Shown here: positions 1-12,391 of the stretch, piece after piece
Numbering within the stretch: the first letter of the stretch is position 1
Layout of the letters: every line of letters begins with the position of its first letter
Assembly (NCBI GenBank): GCA_031472005.1
Contig: PZJY01000004.1
Coordinates: 558,001-622,000 of the forward strand
Direction: 5' to 3'
Source: Tetracladium setigerum
Lineage: Eukaryota > Ascomycota > Leotiomycetes > Helotiales
DNA length: 64,000 bases
Program-made: the position numbers and the translations under genes
Notes under the pieces: model-generated
Seen by the model: only the letters and a program-made list of their open reading frames with translations
What the model was told of the DNA's origin: nothing
Databases searched by the model: none

Positions 1-1669
1 ATTACTTTCATGCGGAGACCATGAAGTTGATATAGTCGGAGGGAAATCCGGAGTCTTCGGGCATGGCAATTTGATATTCATATATGTGCAAAGGGCTTGG
101 ACATCCGCAGAATTCTGTGCATGATTGAGGAAATAGCTCTGGCAAGGTTTGTATGCAGCAAAGCAGTCGGTTACTGATCGCAATTCGGGTGGTCGTGATG
201 CGGGTGATCGTGATACGATTGATTGTACGTTGCTGTAGATTCGTCCCTGATCTTGAAATGTTGGTCCATCTAATTCAGCCTTTACTTGCACGCCTGTCTC
301 CGTAATACGTTGTCGCTTGATATCACTAACATTGGTATCATCAATGCGATGCTTTGGAGCCATAGTGACTATCCTCTCCTTGCTCTTTGCAGTGTACAAT
401 TCTGGAGATCAGGTTCAGGCCATGGACTGAATGTTTTGCCGCACAGGTGTGAATCACCGCCAGATGGTAAAAGGGCAGTAAGCACAAGTGGAACAATCAC
501 ACGGCGATTGAGGCAAACTTGAGCTGTTATACGTCAAACATTTAGTTGCTGTTACCAGTATAATCGAGGAGAGCATCACGAACCGAGAAGTAACGGCAAG
601 CCTAAACAGTGAGCGATCAAATCGACAATGGTTGAGACCAGACCATCCAGCGTCTTTCATTGACAGGCTGCCTGATAAGGGGCGGGGAACGTATGCGATA
701 CATAGTTGCTTTTGTGGTCCAGCGTTCTACACCTGGATCGCTGGGTATGTCAGAATTTGCGAGTTGCATGATTGTCGTGAGTGAAGTGTGATGAATATGA
801 TTTATCACTTTGATGCGACATTTCAGGGACGATGTGAGAAGACACCAAACCATGGGGGATGTTGGCTGGCGGGGCACCAGCTATCTGACTTGACAGGGAA
901 TGCGGGGCCTTCCACATTCAACCCTTGTACAATTGGCGCATGCAGGTGAACTAACCAGTTTTGGAAAGAGCCACTTTGGGTAGGCGGAACTTGCTGTGTC
1001 CATTTTCGGTAATTTAAAATCGGAGGCGCAATCTTCTCTTAATTAGTCCTAGTGTTTCCGGTAAGCCACTACATGTCTCTCCACATGTTTATTCATGCTA
1101 GTGATCAGGGCATCGTGCAACATTCCCGACACACGTGTGGGGGTTAATCTTTTCCATCAAGCGAATTACATTGACGCAGGAACCGCCTGAAATGTGACCA
1201 AATGAGGAAGTACGACCTCATCCCTCCAGTCTGGCAAGGTATGGGACAGAGCTCCTTTGAATGAAGATCCTTGACATGGACTGACCGCTCCTCCCGTGAA
1301 GCAGATAATCAAGCCCTGATCTCATGCGTTCCGGGTAGTAGGGCTCGATCAATGTTATACCCAAGTGCGCCCGCTGCCTTGATTCTGTTGCAACACATAA
1401 GTACAGCACATCGCCATAGCAACATCAAGCTCAGATCCTGTGCGAATTCTTGTCTTTTATCATATGTGGAAAGAGATTTTGCTGTCTTGTTAGTCGTCTT
1501 TTGTATCTGATCTAGAACAACCCCGTGAACGCTAGACAGCAAACGGACAAGAGGTCTTGCATTGAAGCAAGACAACACCGGCAAACTGGCAGGTGCAGAT
1601 CAAGCAGTACCGGCCTGGGGATTGTGGGATGAAACAGTGCAAATATCTTTGCGCCAGTCACCTTTAGTC
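1..1669. other. non-coding stretch, no gene seen
   Basis: Only short overlapping reading frames on both strands are present, and none has recognisable domains or paired splice sites. One segment (677-763) resembles 62493-62583 and is listed as a dispersed repeat. The last few hundred bases are presumably promoter and 5' UTR of the Azf1-like gene that follows. Confidence 0.5.
677..763. repeat. dispersed repeat, copy 1
   Basis: About 85-90 bases align by eye with 62493-62583. The shared words are GGGCGG, CGTATGCGATAC, a GTC..G.GTTCTA block, TCGCTGG and GTCAGA.TTTGCG, in the same order and with similar spacing. Both copies lie in non-coding DNA. The element type is not known; it could be a worn short mobile element. 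The copies differ by many substitutions. Confidence 0.5.
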
Positions 1670-1713
1670 ATGGCTTATACTACGACTCTCGAACGTCAGG
1701 AGGACCAGATTTC

Positions 1714-3333
1714 ATGCAACAACAACAACAGCAGCAAGCAAGTTATCTATTACAACCTCAATTCAACTTCACTCCCGTGAGAACCCTCAATGGGCTCATC
1801 CCGGCCTCTGCCAACAATAACTTCCAGCACCTTCCAGCAGTGAAGTCGGAGATCTGTGAAAATGAGGCGAGTTACTACCAAAATCAACCCGAAGTAATCA
1901 TTGGACAGCAGTACTATCAAAGCAGAAGTATCAAAGCAGAACAGCAACCATCGAGACACTCGTCGCCACACACACCAGTACCGGTCAAGACTGTTACCAC
2001 AACTGCAGCTAGTTCAGGAGCTGAGATCGACTCCAGGACTGTTGACACACTCATGAAAGCCATCCAGGCAAAGTCAAACACTACACAATCACAGCCAAAG
2101 TCAACTCCATTGCAGCAGACCAGACCGGTGGTGAGTACTCCATCACCCAGCATACACCCTACTCTTATATAAAACATCACTGTGCTCTTGAAGGTAGAGA
2201 CGAAAGCTTACTCACGAGGAACTTCAGGGTGAGATTACCCACAGTCAAAAGAAGAGCGAGAAAAGATACCAGTGCACCATGAAGGAGTGCTCGAAGAGCT
2301 TCTATAAGAAGACACAACTTGATATTCACGAGCGAGCACACACTGGAGTCAAACCCTATGTAAGCGAAGTCTTTTGGACCCGCCCATATAGAACGCGTTA
2401 CTAATCTGACTTAATAGCCATGTAAGCAGCACGGGTGTGGTCGAAGTTTTTCGCAACTCGGAAATCTCAAGGTATATCATATGACCCTGCAAACTATTAA
2501 TGCATTGCTAATAATACGAAGACTCATGAGCGACGACATACTGGGGAGCGTCCATACAAGTGTGACATTTGCCCAAAGAGGTTTGCGCAGCGAGGCAATG
2601 TTCGAGCTCACAAAATTGTCCATGAAATAGCCAAGCATTATGAATGTCGTCTAGACGACTGCGGAAAGCTGTTTACCCAACTAGGGAACCTCAAGGTACC
2701 TTTTTTCTTCTTCAAGAGGCACGGTGTCTTTCCCTTGAGATGCACTTCTCGCCACTTACCAGTATTTCGAAACCCAGCTTACCCATCACACCTCGTATCT
2801 ACTTCTCACTTCGTATTCCCCAGCTATAACAACGCACAGGATCGAATATCCTTGAGAGAACTTGCTCATGTATAATAACTAACAGATCAACCTTATCTAG
2901 TCGCATCAAAACAAGTTCCACATCAAGACAATCACAGACTTGACCACAAAGTTCGCCTCAATCAAAGACGGCGTTATTTTTTCTCGAGCGGATAAAGAAC
3001 TTTGGGAGTATTTCGCCAATCTGTACAAGCATAGCAACAAAGGTATCAAAGGTCGAGGCAAAGGTCGCAAAGTCGGCCCTCAACATTCGCTCGTCTCCGG
3101 AGCAGGAGGTTTAGGAGCCCGTAATATGTTCAAAATTAGCGGCTCTAACAGCGGAAATATAGTCGTGGATGTCATGACGTCTGAGAGAGGAGATAGTTGC
3201 GACTATGAGTCTCAAGAATCTTCACAAAGTAGGTTCAAGTTCGTCTTGGTCTTTCTTAAAAGCTTAATCTGACACAAACACAGCCAATAAGTCCAATGAG
3301 GATCTAGCTTTTGGTGAGCGCTACTTGTATTAG
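1714..3333 (+). CDS. Azf1-like C2H2 zinc-finger transcription factor
   Basis: Predicted exons are 1714-2130, 2228-2359, 2418-2471, 2522-2695, 2901-3228 and 3284-3333, giving 384 residues. The N-terminal half is low-complexity, starting with a run of seven glutamines. Four C2H2 fingers follow: CTMKECSKSF, CKQHGCGRSF, CDICPKRF and CRLDDCGKLF, joined by TGVKPY/TGERPY-type linkers. The part after the fingers, with RADKELWEYFANLY and NKGIKGRGKGRK, is the conserved extension of the fungal Azf1-like family, and the protein ends NEDLAFGERYLY. It should be a nuclear DNA-binding regulator. All introns have GT-AG ends and keep phase. An ATG at 1670 opens MAYTTTLER in another frame, and one missing base near 1700 would join it to this frame, so the annotated start may be short. 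Confidence 0.85.
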
Positions 3334-3779
3334 ATTCTGCTATGGTGTAGGAGGGAATAATGCAGCTTGTACTCAGGCGGCTCGACACTACCTTATGATA
3401 GCGCCAGCCATTGCAGAGCTGAGGACGGAAACAGGGCAGTTTTGGTCGAATTTCCTCAGTTTGCGCTCCTCATACTGTTGCTTTTTGAATTGACGATGTG
3501 AAGTTGGACTTATATAAATTGCATTATTTACTCCAATTTATTTTCTAAGCATGATTATGAGAGGCTTGTCAGCAAATATGAATGTAGATTTATAATTACT
3601 GCTAAATACTTGAAGTCAGTGTCTAAACATACTCCATGGTAACGTTGCTTATGAATTGAGTTCAACAACTGGCTTGGATCTACGCTGGGAATTCGGGATT
3701 GTTATCGTTGTGTTCTCTTCGACAGAAGTTTCTGTAGATGACTAAGCAACTCGCCAATGCGTGTGAAGTCTCGCCAACG
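3334..3779. other. intergenic, nothing recognised
   Basis: This is the 3' flank of the Azf1-like gene. It is AT-rich downstream of the stop, with no coding signal I can support. Confidence 0.4.
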
Positions 3780-4095
3780 CTATCGACTATGCTCCAGCAA
3801 CGGCTCCAGCAACGCTCCAAAAACGTACCAATGAACACCACGTCGATGATTCTAGTCAGCGCCCCAGTCAACTCCGCAGCAAACGCCACGGCAATGGCTC
3901 CAACAAATGGCTCCAGGATTGGCTCCAGAAACAGCTCCAGCAACATTTTGACAATGTTGATTCTAGTAAATGCCCAATCAACTCCGCAGTTAACGCTGCC
4001 GCCAAAGTGGCTCTAACAAAATTTCAGCAACAGTTTCAAGAATGGCTCCAGGATAGCTCCAGGAATGGCTCCAGAAACGGCTCCAGTCCTTTTCC
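3780..4095. repeat. degenerate 12-bp tandem repeat
   Basis: Variants of GCTCCAGCAACG and GCTCCAGGAATG recur at about 12-base steps, with scattered interruptions, through this stretch. Because the period is a multiple of three, open frames appear on both strands here without other signs of a gene. It looks like a decayed minisatellite. Confidence 0.7.
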
Positions 4096-4580
4096 AGCAT
4101 CGTTGATGATTGCAGTTATGATTTCAGCAATTACTTGATCAACTACTCCAGCGAGCGCATTAGCGACGGGGCTCCTTCATACAAGCAAGGACATGTCTTT
4201 ATGGCAGAGGAAATGAAATGAAATGGCTGAAATATCGTTATATTCTATTATGGACTTTTTGTTGAGTATATTACTGCAGCCCTATCGAAGCAGCCATGCG
4301 TTTTAAAAGTAAGCGGACATGATGCGTTTCCAGTGGATGGCTAAAACCTCTGAACATGATTGCAGTTCTGACATGATTTGTGAATACTGAAGCCTTAATC
4401 ATTACGTAAAAATGATGACTAGAAATTCTGTGAGAGTCTTTGTGGTGTTGCTTGTCATCCAGAGCAGAGGCATAATTGATGACATCCTAGTCGAAGGAAC
4501 ACAGATGATTTACTTTCTCAAAGATAAGCTGCAACATTTCTCTCGATCGGATCTTCGATGATTTGCCTTTATTTTCGAAA
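4096..4580. other. intergenic, probable promoter of the cupredoxin gene
   Basis: No coding signal was seen. The region lies directly upstream of the cupredoxin start at 4581. No clear core promoter element stood out. Confidence 0.35.
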
Positions 4581-5871
4581 ATGATTCTGGTATTATTCAG
4601 CCTTCTAGGCACCGTTATTGTTGCAGCAGCCCAGTCAGTCTCCACAGCATCATCTTCCATTGCTGCCATTGCTACACATATAGTGGCCGTGGGAGAGGTA
4701 AGTACCTCTTCACCTGTGGAGATAATATTTTTTAATGCCTTCGTAGGCGGGTCTTGTGTATACGCCAAATACGATTGTCGCGAATGTAAAAGATGTAGTT
4801 GGTGAGTTATTCAAGTCCTTTATCTGGAGGCGTAATCTCAGAGACTGTACAGAATTCAGATTCTACCCACAGAATCACTCAGTGGCGCGAGCAGAGTACA
4901 AGCATCCCTGTATTCCCTTTGAGTACACCGGAGTCAACAAAGTTGGATTTTGGAGTGGTTTTAAACCCGTCAACGTGGTCCTGCAAAATGTCAGATCACC
5001 ATTGTTGAAGATTTCTTGTTTGCACTAAGTTTTTGCAGCCACCCCAGTTTAGCATCATTATAAACGATACAGAGCCGATTTTCTTTTACTGTTCCGCTCC
5101 TGGCGCGTGTATCCAAGATGGAATGGTTGGAGTCATTAACCCTGTTAGTTCCATCGCCCCTTCCATCAATGCAGTACCTAATTATCTTGAGCAGAATAGC
5201 ACTCAAACACTTGACGTTCAAGTAGCGTATGCCGAGAACTCTACCCTCATGTTCAGTCCTGGAGAAGGATACCCTTCTGAGACAACAACGTCAACTACAA
5301 GCCCGACTAATTCTCCAAGGACGTCTTCTGGCACTACTTCTCTCTCCTCCGGGGCGATTGCTGGTGTTGTCATTGGGGGAATAGCGGCTATTGCCTTTGT
5401 TGGTGCAGTATGTCTGATATGTCGACAGAAAAGAAAAAGAACAAGCTATTCACGAAATACGCCGCAAGGGCCACCATCTTACATCTCCCAATCACCACTT
5501 CAGCAGCATCTGGAGCCCTATCAAACCCTATACTCACCAAGGTCCCCACCCATTGTAGAGAACGTATCTCCAGAATCGTACTTCACTCAGGGGAGAATCC
5601 AAAGCCCCATAGGTTCTCCAGATTCAAACCAATTTGCGTCAGGAACAGCTCAATATCGTACATCTCAAAGGTGAGTGGAGCCTTTGCATAACATGAACAT
5701 CGGTTTATATATGTTAGTGATCAACAACATGGTACACTACACGAACCACAAGAACTTGCTGCTTCTGAATCCATGCATTCACAACCAAAAAGGTCATCAA
5801 GACCACTCTCCTTCGATGATTCACTGCAACATGATAGGGACAATATAGCTAGCAAGATTGGAAGTATGTAG
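4581..5871 (+). CDS. secreted, membrane-anchored cupredoxin-domain protein
   Basis: Exons 4581-4697, 4747-4801, 4853-4989, 5039-5670 and 5718-5871 give 364 residues. The first 18 or so residues form a signal peptide (MILVLFSLLGTVIVAAA). A plastocyanin-like domain follows, with VGEAGLVYTPNTI, then YPQNHSV and KHPCIPF, then FFYCSAPGACIQDGMVG. A Ser/Thr-rich stalk leads to one membrane helix (AIAGVVIGGIAAIAFVGAV) and a basic stop-transfer CRQKRKR. The cytoplasmic tail is rich in Ser, Pro and Gln. Fungal extracellular cupredoxins share this layout. The usual copper-binding His after the Cys is not present (APGAC), so blue-copper activity is doubtful. The likely location is the plasma membrane, with the cupredoxin facing the wall. 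Confidence 0.82.
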
Positions 5872-6558
5872 CTGTTTAGTTTTTATACACCTTCGCTTAC
5901 ATCCTCTGGGTGTGTTTATCACAAATTATGTCTTGGTTGCCTAAGTGTGCTCAATACCATCCATCCCGCATGACAAAAATTGAAACTCCTCAACCTGCTA
6001 CTTCAGATTTGCTAATTTGATATTTGCTGCACAATACTAGAAGAATTTCGAAGTACATGGGCATCACCAGACAACATTTGATTTGTGGCGCTTAGCCGAA
6101 CTGCATCAAATGCCATGTTGGCTCTGATAACCACCAAGATCCATGACCGCAATAAATAGTTGAACTCTGAGTATATTTGTTGGTTCATCCTTGATCCAAG
6201 AAACTCAATCTGTACGATGCGACTCAAACGGTCTCCATCCCACATGGGAACCTTTTGGCATGGGATTCGCAGGTCTAACGAAGTGGAGACGGAGGCTTTT
6301 TGATGGATCTATCATTCTCTCGAGAAGAAATGAAACCTGTACATGAGTTCGAACTTAAGATTGCAAAGTTGAAAGAAGATCGTTATAGAAGAGATAGAAG
6401 AGATGGAAAAAATATTATAGACATAACTATCAGACATGACATTTGATGAAACAGTTTGACCCGCTTACCTTGTAGCTGCTCATCCTAATTGCAATCTTCA
6501 CTCGAAAGTGAGTGTAAACCGCCATAATTCTTTTTATAAGCGTCTTCCAGAAACATCA
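5872..6558. other. convergent intergenic region
   Basis: This lies between the 3' ends of the cupredoxin gene (+) and the Tra1-like gene (-). Nothing recognisable is present, and no further Tra1 homology was seen downstream of the Tra1-like stop. Confidence 0.4.
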
Positions 6559-9500
6559 TCACCTCCAGAATTCAAGATCTAATCCCACGCTCCACAATGA
6601 CTTCATTTTCAGACCATTAACAATATCAGCTTCATCATAGAGGGAAGCGCAAATTTTAGAGTTGCCCGAATTCCGAGACATTTCCAAGAGCTTTTCGAGA
6701 AGCGGTATACTCTTCAAGATATGAAACTTCACATCCGCAATAATGCGCACGATCTGTAAGGCGTTCGTCATGCTGTTGACCCATTTATCGTCTATTGAAT
6801 CTCCTACTAGCAAGATCTTTATGATGTTTGAAAAGTCAACATCAATATCTCCCCAGTACTGAGGGTGAAGAAGACTATGAAGGATGGACACGGAATTGAT
6901 CATTTCCGCCGAGGCTGGGTGGGAAGTAGTCGCACCTTCGACATCAGCGGACAGTGGAGGAGAGGGCTTCCTCAGCGACACGATGAATTCCAATAGATAA
7001 GTAACCATTTCGGCGCGAGCCCAAGCTGGAATCTCATACTCAAACATCTCTGCTAAAAACGAGTTAATCCCTGATAGAGGAGATGAAGTGATCACTTACT
7101 CACCTGAATTATCCACTTTGCGCTTCTCCGGGGTTACCATTTTCTGCCCTTCGACGCGTTGTTGTTCCCATTGCCAAACTAATGTCATCAATTGGAGAAC
7201 CAACTTCTTGCTCTGACCTGAACAATTTGGAAGCTGCGCAATTCCCCGAAGCGACTTCACAATAAGTATGACGAATTTGTCTCGATAATTGTAGAAAAAT
7301 TTGGCATGCTTGACCAAGAAAGAGAAGACGGGAGTTATCTGCTGGACATGCTGCCTTTCTTCCTTAAGGATTCGGTGAGGAGTAATCGCCCATACAGAAT
7401 TTGGATCATTTGGTACCGCGTTGCACTTGTTCGGAAAGGTTGTAGCAATGAGCTCTAAGGCTTGCGTCACTGATGCCTGACCCGCGTCTTGGCTTGTCTT
7501 CAGGAGTGAAAGATAGACTCGTTGGGTAACATTGGTTGGAGTCTCGTAATGTGCAATACAATATGCAGTCACAACATAAGCCGCATGTTTGTTGATGGCA
7601 TCCTCCAGACGAGTTTGGGCCCAGCCAAACTTAATAATGTCCTCTCCTGCATCCTGCAGAACTGAATAATGGTACTTTACAAGTGTCGCAGTTAACTGAA
7701 GCGCTTCCAATCGGGTGTGATAAATTCCCGTCAAGTCATCGTTTGGATCACTGAAGCCGCCTTTCCAAATCTTCGTATGAATCGACTTGATGACAGTCTT
7801 GTCCATTAGACGAGAATTTTTGAGAGCTCGGTCCTTCGACATGCACATGACATCCATGGCAATGATAGGGTTGACAATGTTATGTAACAAGAAAGTTTTG
7901 GTTCTTTGGGATGCCCACTTGCCAGCGTACACCTCCAAACTACACAACACAATCGCCTTTTGGTACTCAATCGACTCGTTGCAGATGAGGTGATGATATA
8001 TGTACGTAAGGAGCGGGTGAGTTTGTCGGAACTCGTCGTTTGCGACAGAATCAACAAGGCTAAAAAGAGTATCGAAGTCCGTGGGATGGTGCTCCAAGAA
8101 CTTTGTAAAGACGACCATCAACTGTTCGCTAGCTTGTTCGGCCGCAAGGCGAAGCTCGAGTGAGAGTGTATTGGCTCGCAGAGATGCTTCTAGGTTCTTG
8201 CCTACCATGTTGAACCAAATGATAAAATCCTCTTCGTCCATCCACTCATGGATTCCTTTAAACTTGCAGAGCGAGTGTAAGATGTGAATAGTGTTGATCA
8301 CGGCAGTATGCCAAGTGGTTTGTTTTGCCCCCATGTATCCGAAACCTTTGATCAGTATGCCAATTTTCCTAGCAACGACTCGTCGAAGTGGTTCAGCGTC
8401 AGGATGTTCCAAAATCTGGGCAAGGAAGCGCCCATATTTCAGCTCCTTGATCTTGCGCAATAGAACGGAGCAGACTTCTTGGGGGAAACGATTCCAGTAC
8501 TTGTTTAGTGTGGCTCGGAAGGTGCTATTCTGAGTTCTCCAAACCGCTTCTTCGACATCTAGTACCGCATCAATGATTATCTTGACGGAAGGTTCCAGGT
8601 AGAGACACGACGTGGCTTCGACGCAGATTTTTTGGAAAAGTCGAATTAAGGTCATGCATAGAGTAGCTCGAAATGAATTATTTCGATTTTTGATACCTCC
8701 TTTCTTGACGTGTTCCATCGCATTAATGATTGCCTTGACAGAGGGATCCACGTAGAGCCAAGAAGTGGCTGCGAAGCTGAGTGTCTGGACAGGCCGGACT
8801 AAAGTCTTGCACACTACAGCTCGGAATGGAATTCCAAGAGGCTTCTTTTCCAGATCTAACGCCTTGTGATGGATGGAGTCTGTGCAGATGATTTCTCGTG
8901 AGAAAGCGCGTAACCATTTGCGCGGCGCAGTTCGGTATTGGCTATTTTGAGTTATATGAGTCTCCTTTTCATCTAACCACCCATTATCAATTCTCTCATA
9001 GGAGGGCTGCAAGCGCGCACAAGACGTGGCTGCGGACCAGATTCCTTGAAGAGGTCTCATCAAGTTCTTGCGTAGCGCAACTCGGCTTGAGCTGGTCCGA
9101 GTTCTGTGAATCTCCTTTTCGATATCTAACACCGACCACATGATCAGGTCAAACCAAGATTCGGCGTAGTTGTTAAAGAGGTCTTCGAGATAATTCATTT
9201 GATCATACTGTTGGATGAGTGTGGGTAAAATCTTAGAAAGTTGTGGGGCACGACCCAATGCTATCGGAATCTGGTCCTGGAAGATTTCGTGCAATGTCGT
9301 TTGGTTGACGTGGCGGAGCACAGCCACAAAAGTCTCGAGCAAATCTTTTCCTTCCTTGGTACCGGACATGTAGCAATCGACGATTACTTCAAGGGCGCTG
9401 GTGTACTGCGACTGGGATCCGGGTCGGCCAGTTGTATAATAATGGAAGACATTGGCCCCTTCACAAAAGAGTTTGCTGATGACCTGAACCTCCTCTGCAG

Positions 9501-11294
9501 TGAATCTGTTTGATGATCCCATTTGGCATGCCTTCAGTTGGTAGAAAATGTCGTCCAGTCCTTTTATGAGATTCTTGAACAAAATTTTGTTATCAGCTAC
9601 TGGATCGGCTCCGCGATCTAAAGGGTCGGAAGTCTTGATTGTCGCGACAGTGAAGATATCGATTTCATCCCAATCAGGAATGGGCTCCTGTTCTGCCAGA
9701 TAGCTGTAAGGAGAGGTATCAGTAGACAGCTGTGCGTATAACTTCGATAGCTTTACGGCGTTCGAATGTTGTCGTTTTATAGCTGCGAGTTTGTTTCCGA
9801 TCGCGTTGAGAATAAGGATGAGGTAGTAACGGGCATCAACCTTGTTGGGTATCTTTGCAATACATTCCACCATGTTTAGCAGAAGCTTGGCGCTCATTGT
9901 TTGAAAGCTGGAACCGGGAAAATTGTCGTACAGATTCTTAGTATAGACATCTACCGTCTTCCCAATCTGTAGAGGCTTAAGAGCATCTCGAACGTGGTGG
10001 ATGAGATCGGCTAGCATACTGTATGCCAGATGTCGCTGGGTTTCGTAGACCGTCAAGCCGTCACCCAGCAATATCCGCTCATCCAGGAATGCGTCGATAC
10101 GCCGCAAGAATAATCTTCTGTAGTTGAAATTTATGATATGTCTAGTCGTTACCAAAAGTTCTTTTCGTATAGCCGACTTTTCGCGTGGGCAATCTTTTAG
10201 TAGGCGGATCACGATGTCTGGAAGATTCGGTAGGAAATCGTTGAATTCGGTGACTTTGGTGAGCTGTTCTTCGGAAATTCGAAGCAGGTATGCAAGAAGG
10301 CTTAAAGTCTTGACTTGAGTCCGAATGAACAGCCCAAAATCGACTCTGTTGCCTATGTTTGGACTGACTCCAGTGAATATCGTTCCCTTCTTCGCTGCTG
10401 TGGCATGGGCTTGCTCTTGTGGCTTTGCTTGAAGAAGGAGAATGCTTTTGATGCAGAGGAAGATGAGGTCGATGTCCAGAGATTCCGATGATTGGTAGGC
10501 CTCAAGTATTGTTTGGACAATGATGGGACACTCTCCAAGGACCTTGAGTGAAGCCATTGATTTCGGAAGCGAGAGAGTTGGCTGCTCCAAGTCAATATCA
10601 GAGATAGGTGCGGTTGATGGACCTGATCGAGGGCAATTGTCGTGGGTCTGGGAGCTCTTGGGTAGTGACATTCCAGGTGTAGAGTTATTATGCGCTTGGT
10701 CGTCCAATTGATCCCTCACCACCAAATGTATCTGGTCGAACATATGCTCGATGAGGTCGAGGAACGGTCGGAGCCTATCTCCAAGAACTTTGATCTGGTA
10801 TCGCATGACGTCTATGATTATCTTGATACATAGCGACGCATTTTCCTCATTGTCTATGCGCACTAAACTTATCAACAGATCCACTACATCTACTGCATAT
10901 AGTTCGAAGGGTCCAGGAGGAGTTTTAGGGAGTTGATAGAGGATTGTGAGGATGCAAATTCGAAGCTTCTGCTCGTAGAGTTAGACATCATTAATAGTTC
11001 GAGCGCGGTACTCTTACTTGCTCTGGGGATGTGCTGAAAAAAATTGGTGAACCTTTGAGGCAGTTGATGCATATCGGGAGGAGTTTCTCCAAGAACTTGG
11101 CGTATGTTGGGCCAGATACGTAGTGTTCAATGTTATCAGAGAGCTGGGTTGCGACTTCGATTCTAAAGTTGAAATCTAGAGAAGAGGAAGTTAGGAGGAT
11201 TTTTATCGATAGATCTGAAGCTGATGACTATTTTAGATTACATACTAGAATCAGAAGAACTTAGTTGCTCTGCGAGGAGATCGAAAGTAGACAT
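6559..11294 (-). CDS. truncated Tra1/TRRAP-like HEAT-repeat protein
   Basis: Predicted exons on the minus strand are 11294-11246, 11175-11018, 10968-7104 and 7049-6559, giving 1520 residues. The N-terminal third follows Tra1, the scaffold of SAGA and NuA4: FDLLAEQLSS, VSGPTYAKFLEKLLP, FSTSPEQKLRICILTIL, LLQAKPQEQAHA, LPDIVIRLLKDCPREKS and SFQTMSAKLLLNMVE. The second half also matches Tra1 order, for example YWNRFPQEVCSVLLRKIKEL, KTFLLHNIVNPIIAMDV and LMTLVWQWEQQRVEGQKM. Between them, canonical sequence is replaced by diverged copies of a 50-residue unit. The protein stops where full-length Tra1 (about 3800 residues) would continue into the FAT, pseudokinase and FATC regions. I infer a diverged partial paralogue, possibly non-functional, although the long frame is open. 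A second, genuine Tra1 gene should exist elsewhere. Confidence 0.8.
8500..9140 (-). repeat. diverged intragenic tandem repeats in the Tra1-like gene
   Basis: Blocks related to GCTCGGAATGGAATT..G recur near 8516, 8664, 8819, 8930 and 9079, about 110-155 bases apart. In protein these are repeats of a unit ending in (V/L)(E/D)..I(H/W)RT..S.FRATL....R, followed by EATSCLYLEPSVK-like sequence. The copy nearest the 3' side runs straight into normal Tra1 sequence (NKYWNRFPQEV). The array therefore probably grew by repeated duplication of that Tra1 segment. Confidence 0.7.
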
Positions 11295-12241
11295 GATGGA
11301 TGTGTCGGAGTCATTGTTGTCTAGATGGTAGGCCACATACTCTACTTAACCGTATTTCCTTAGGCCCCATGTCTTGCCGAGTTAATCCTGTTGGTGCGAG
11401 AGATTTGCAGAGCCTCATTTCGTCTGGGTGTCTCCCCCGGAAGCACAATGGTCAAACAGTGGTTGCACAGAATAAGTTAGCGCATATTTGGTCTGGTGCA
11501 TGTCGGCTGCTTCTGGAAGAGGAAATTGTGATTTCGGCCAACAATCGAATAGAGGTTGGCAGAGTCTCGTGGTAAAAGGCAGCGTCCGTCTGATCCGACA
11601 GTGGAATTGACTGCATGAGGGTCTTAGGCGGCCTTGCTGTCCCCGCCTGTCTCCAAATGATCCTTGTCACATGCGTGAGAAGGTCCCATTAGCACCAAGG
11701 ATTTCTGCGTCTCCTAGCCTATCGCTTATCTGCTTCATGCCGTCCATCTGCTCCGTGGCGGTAAACACTTCGCAGATAGAATTCAGGTTTGAGAATTGAT
11801 AGCAGCCTGGGGTATTGAATAATCGACATTGAGTACGGATAAACGAGAAATTCCCACTATGACCAATCCTTTGGCGCCTTTTGGTTCATTCGCCAAGGAG
11901 CTTTTGCTCAGTGGCCGTTGTGCGGCCGCGAGCATGATACACGACACCAAACCAAAAAACCAATAAATTTTTTAAGCACTTCTAATTCCTTTATACAGGA
12001 AATAAGACGACAAATTCGTGCTAAAATATGAGGCAGTGTCTCGCTAGCGCTGGCTACAAGCCAGCTGTGATTGATGTTGCCATGTTTTGGTGCCTGTATC
12101 TTTACAGCCTCGCCTCGCAGCAATGCTGTATCATATTATTGTGCTGGCAATGAAGCACCTTGTGGGAGACCTAGCGGGGAGGCTTAGCTCTACGACAGCT
12201 TTTTCCTGCTGCGACCCTTGTCATTTGAACGCCCGTAGCCT
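11295..12241. other. divergent intergenic region
   Basis: This lies between the Tra1-like start (-) and the 12392 gene (+). No additional gene was seen. The short frames present have no domain or splice support. Confidence 0.4.
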
Positions 12242-12248
12242 TATAAAA
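12242..12248 (+). promoter_or_regulatory. TATA-box-like element
   Basis: TATAAAA stands about 144 bases upstream of the ATG at 12392. A C/T-rich stretch and a second AT-rich word (TATAAAA at about 12284) follow, as in strongly expressed fungal promoters. This is assigned by pattern only. Confidence 0.4.
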
Positions 12249-12391
12249 GCGCCGGTCTCGTCCTCGCATTTTTCTCTTCAATATAAAACCCAAGAGCCAT
12301 ATTCATCTTTGGGTCTCTTCATACCCTAAGGGGCGTCACAATCAGTTCACAGGCAGCTCCTCCACTCGTTCTCAGAAAACCAACCGTCACA

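Noticed and set aside
3680..4016. Overlapping open frames on both strands
   Set aside because: They lie in the 12-bp repeat field, whose period keeps frames open without a gene. No other coding evidence.
4563..4580. Start of the cupredoxin frame at 4563
   Set aside because: That codon is TTG. The ATG at 4581 follows and gives a normal signal peptide.
7787..8533. Several plus-strand frames opposite the Tra1-like gene
   Set aside because: They are antisense shadows of the long conserved minus-strand exon.
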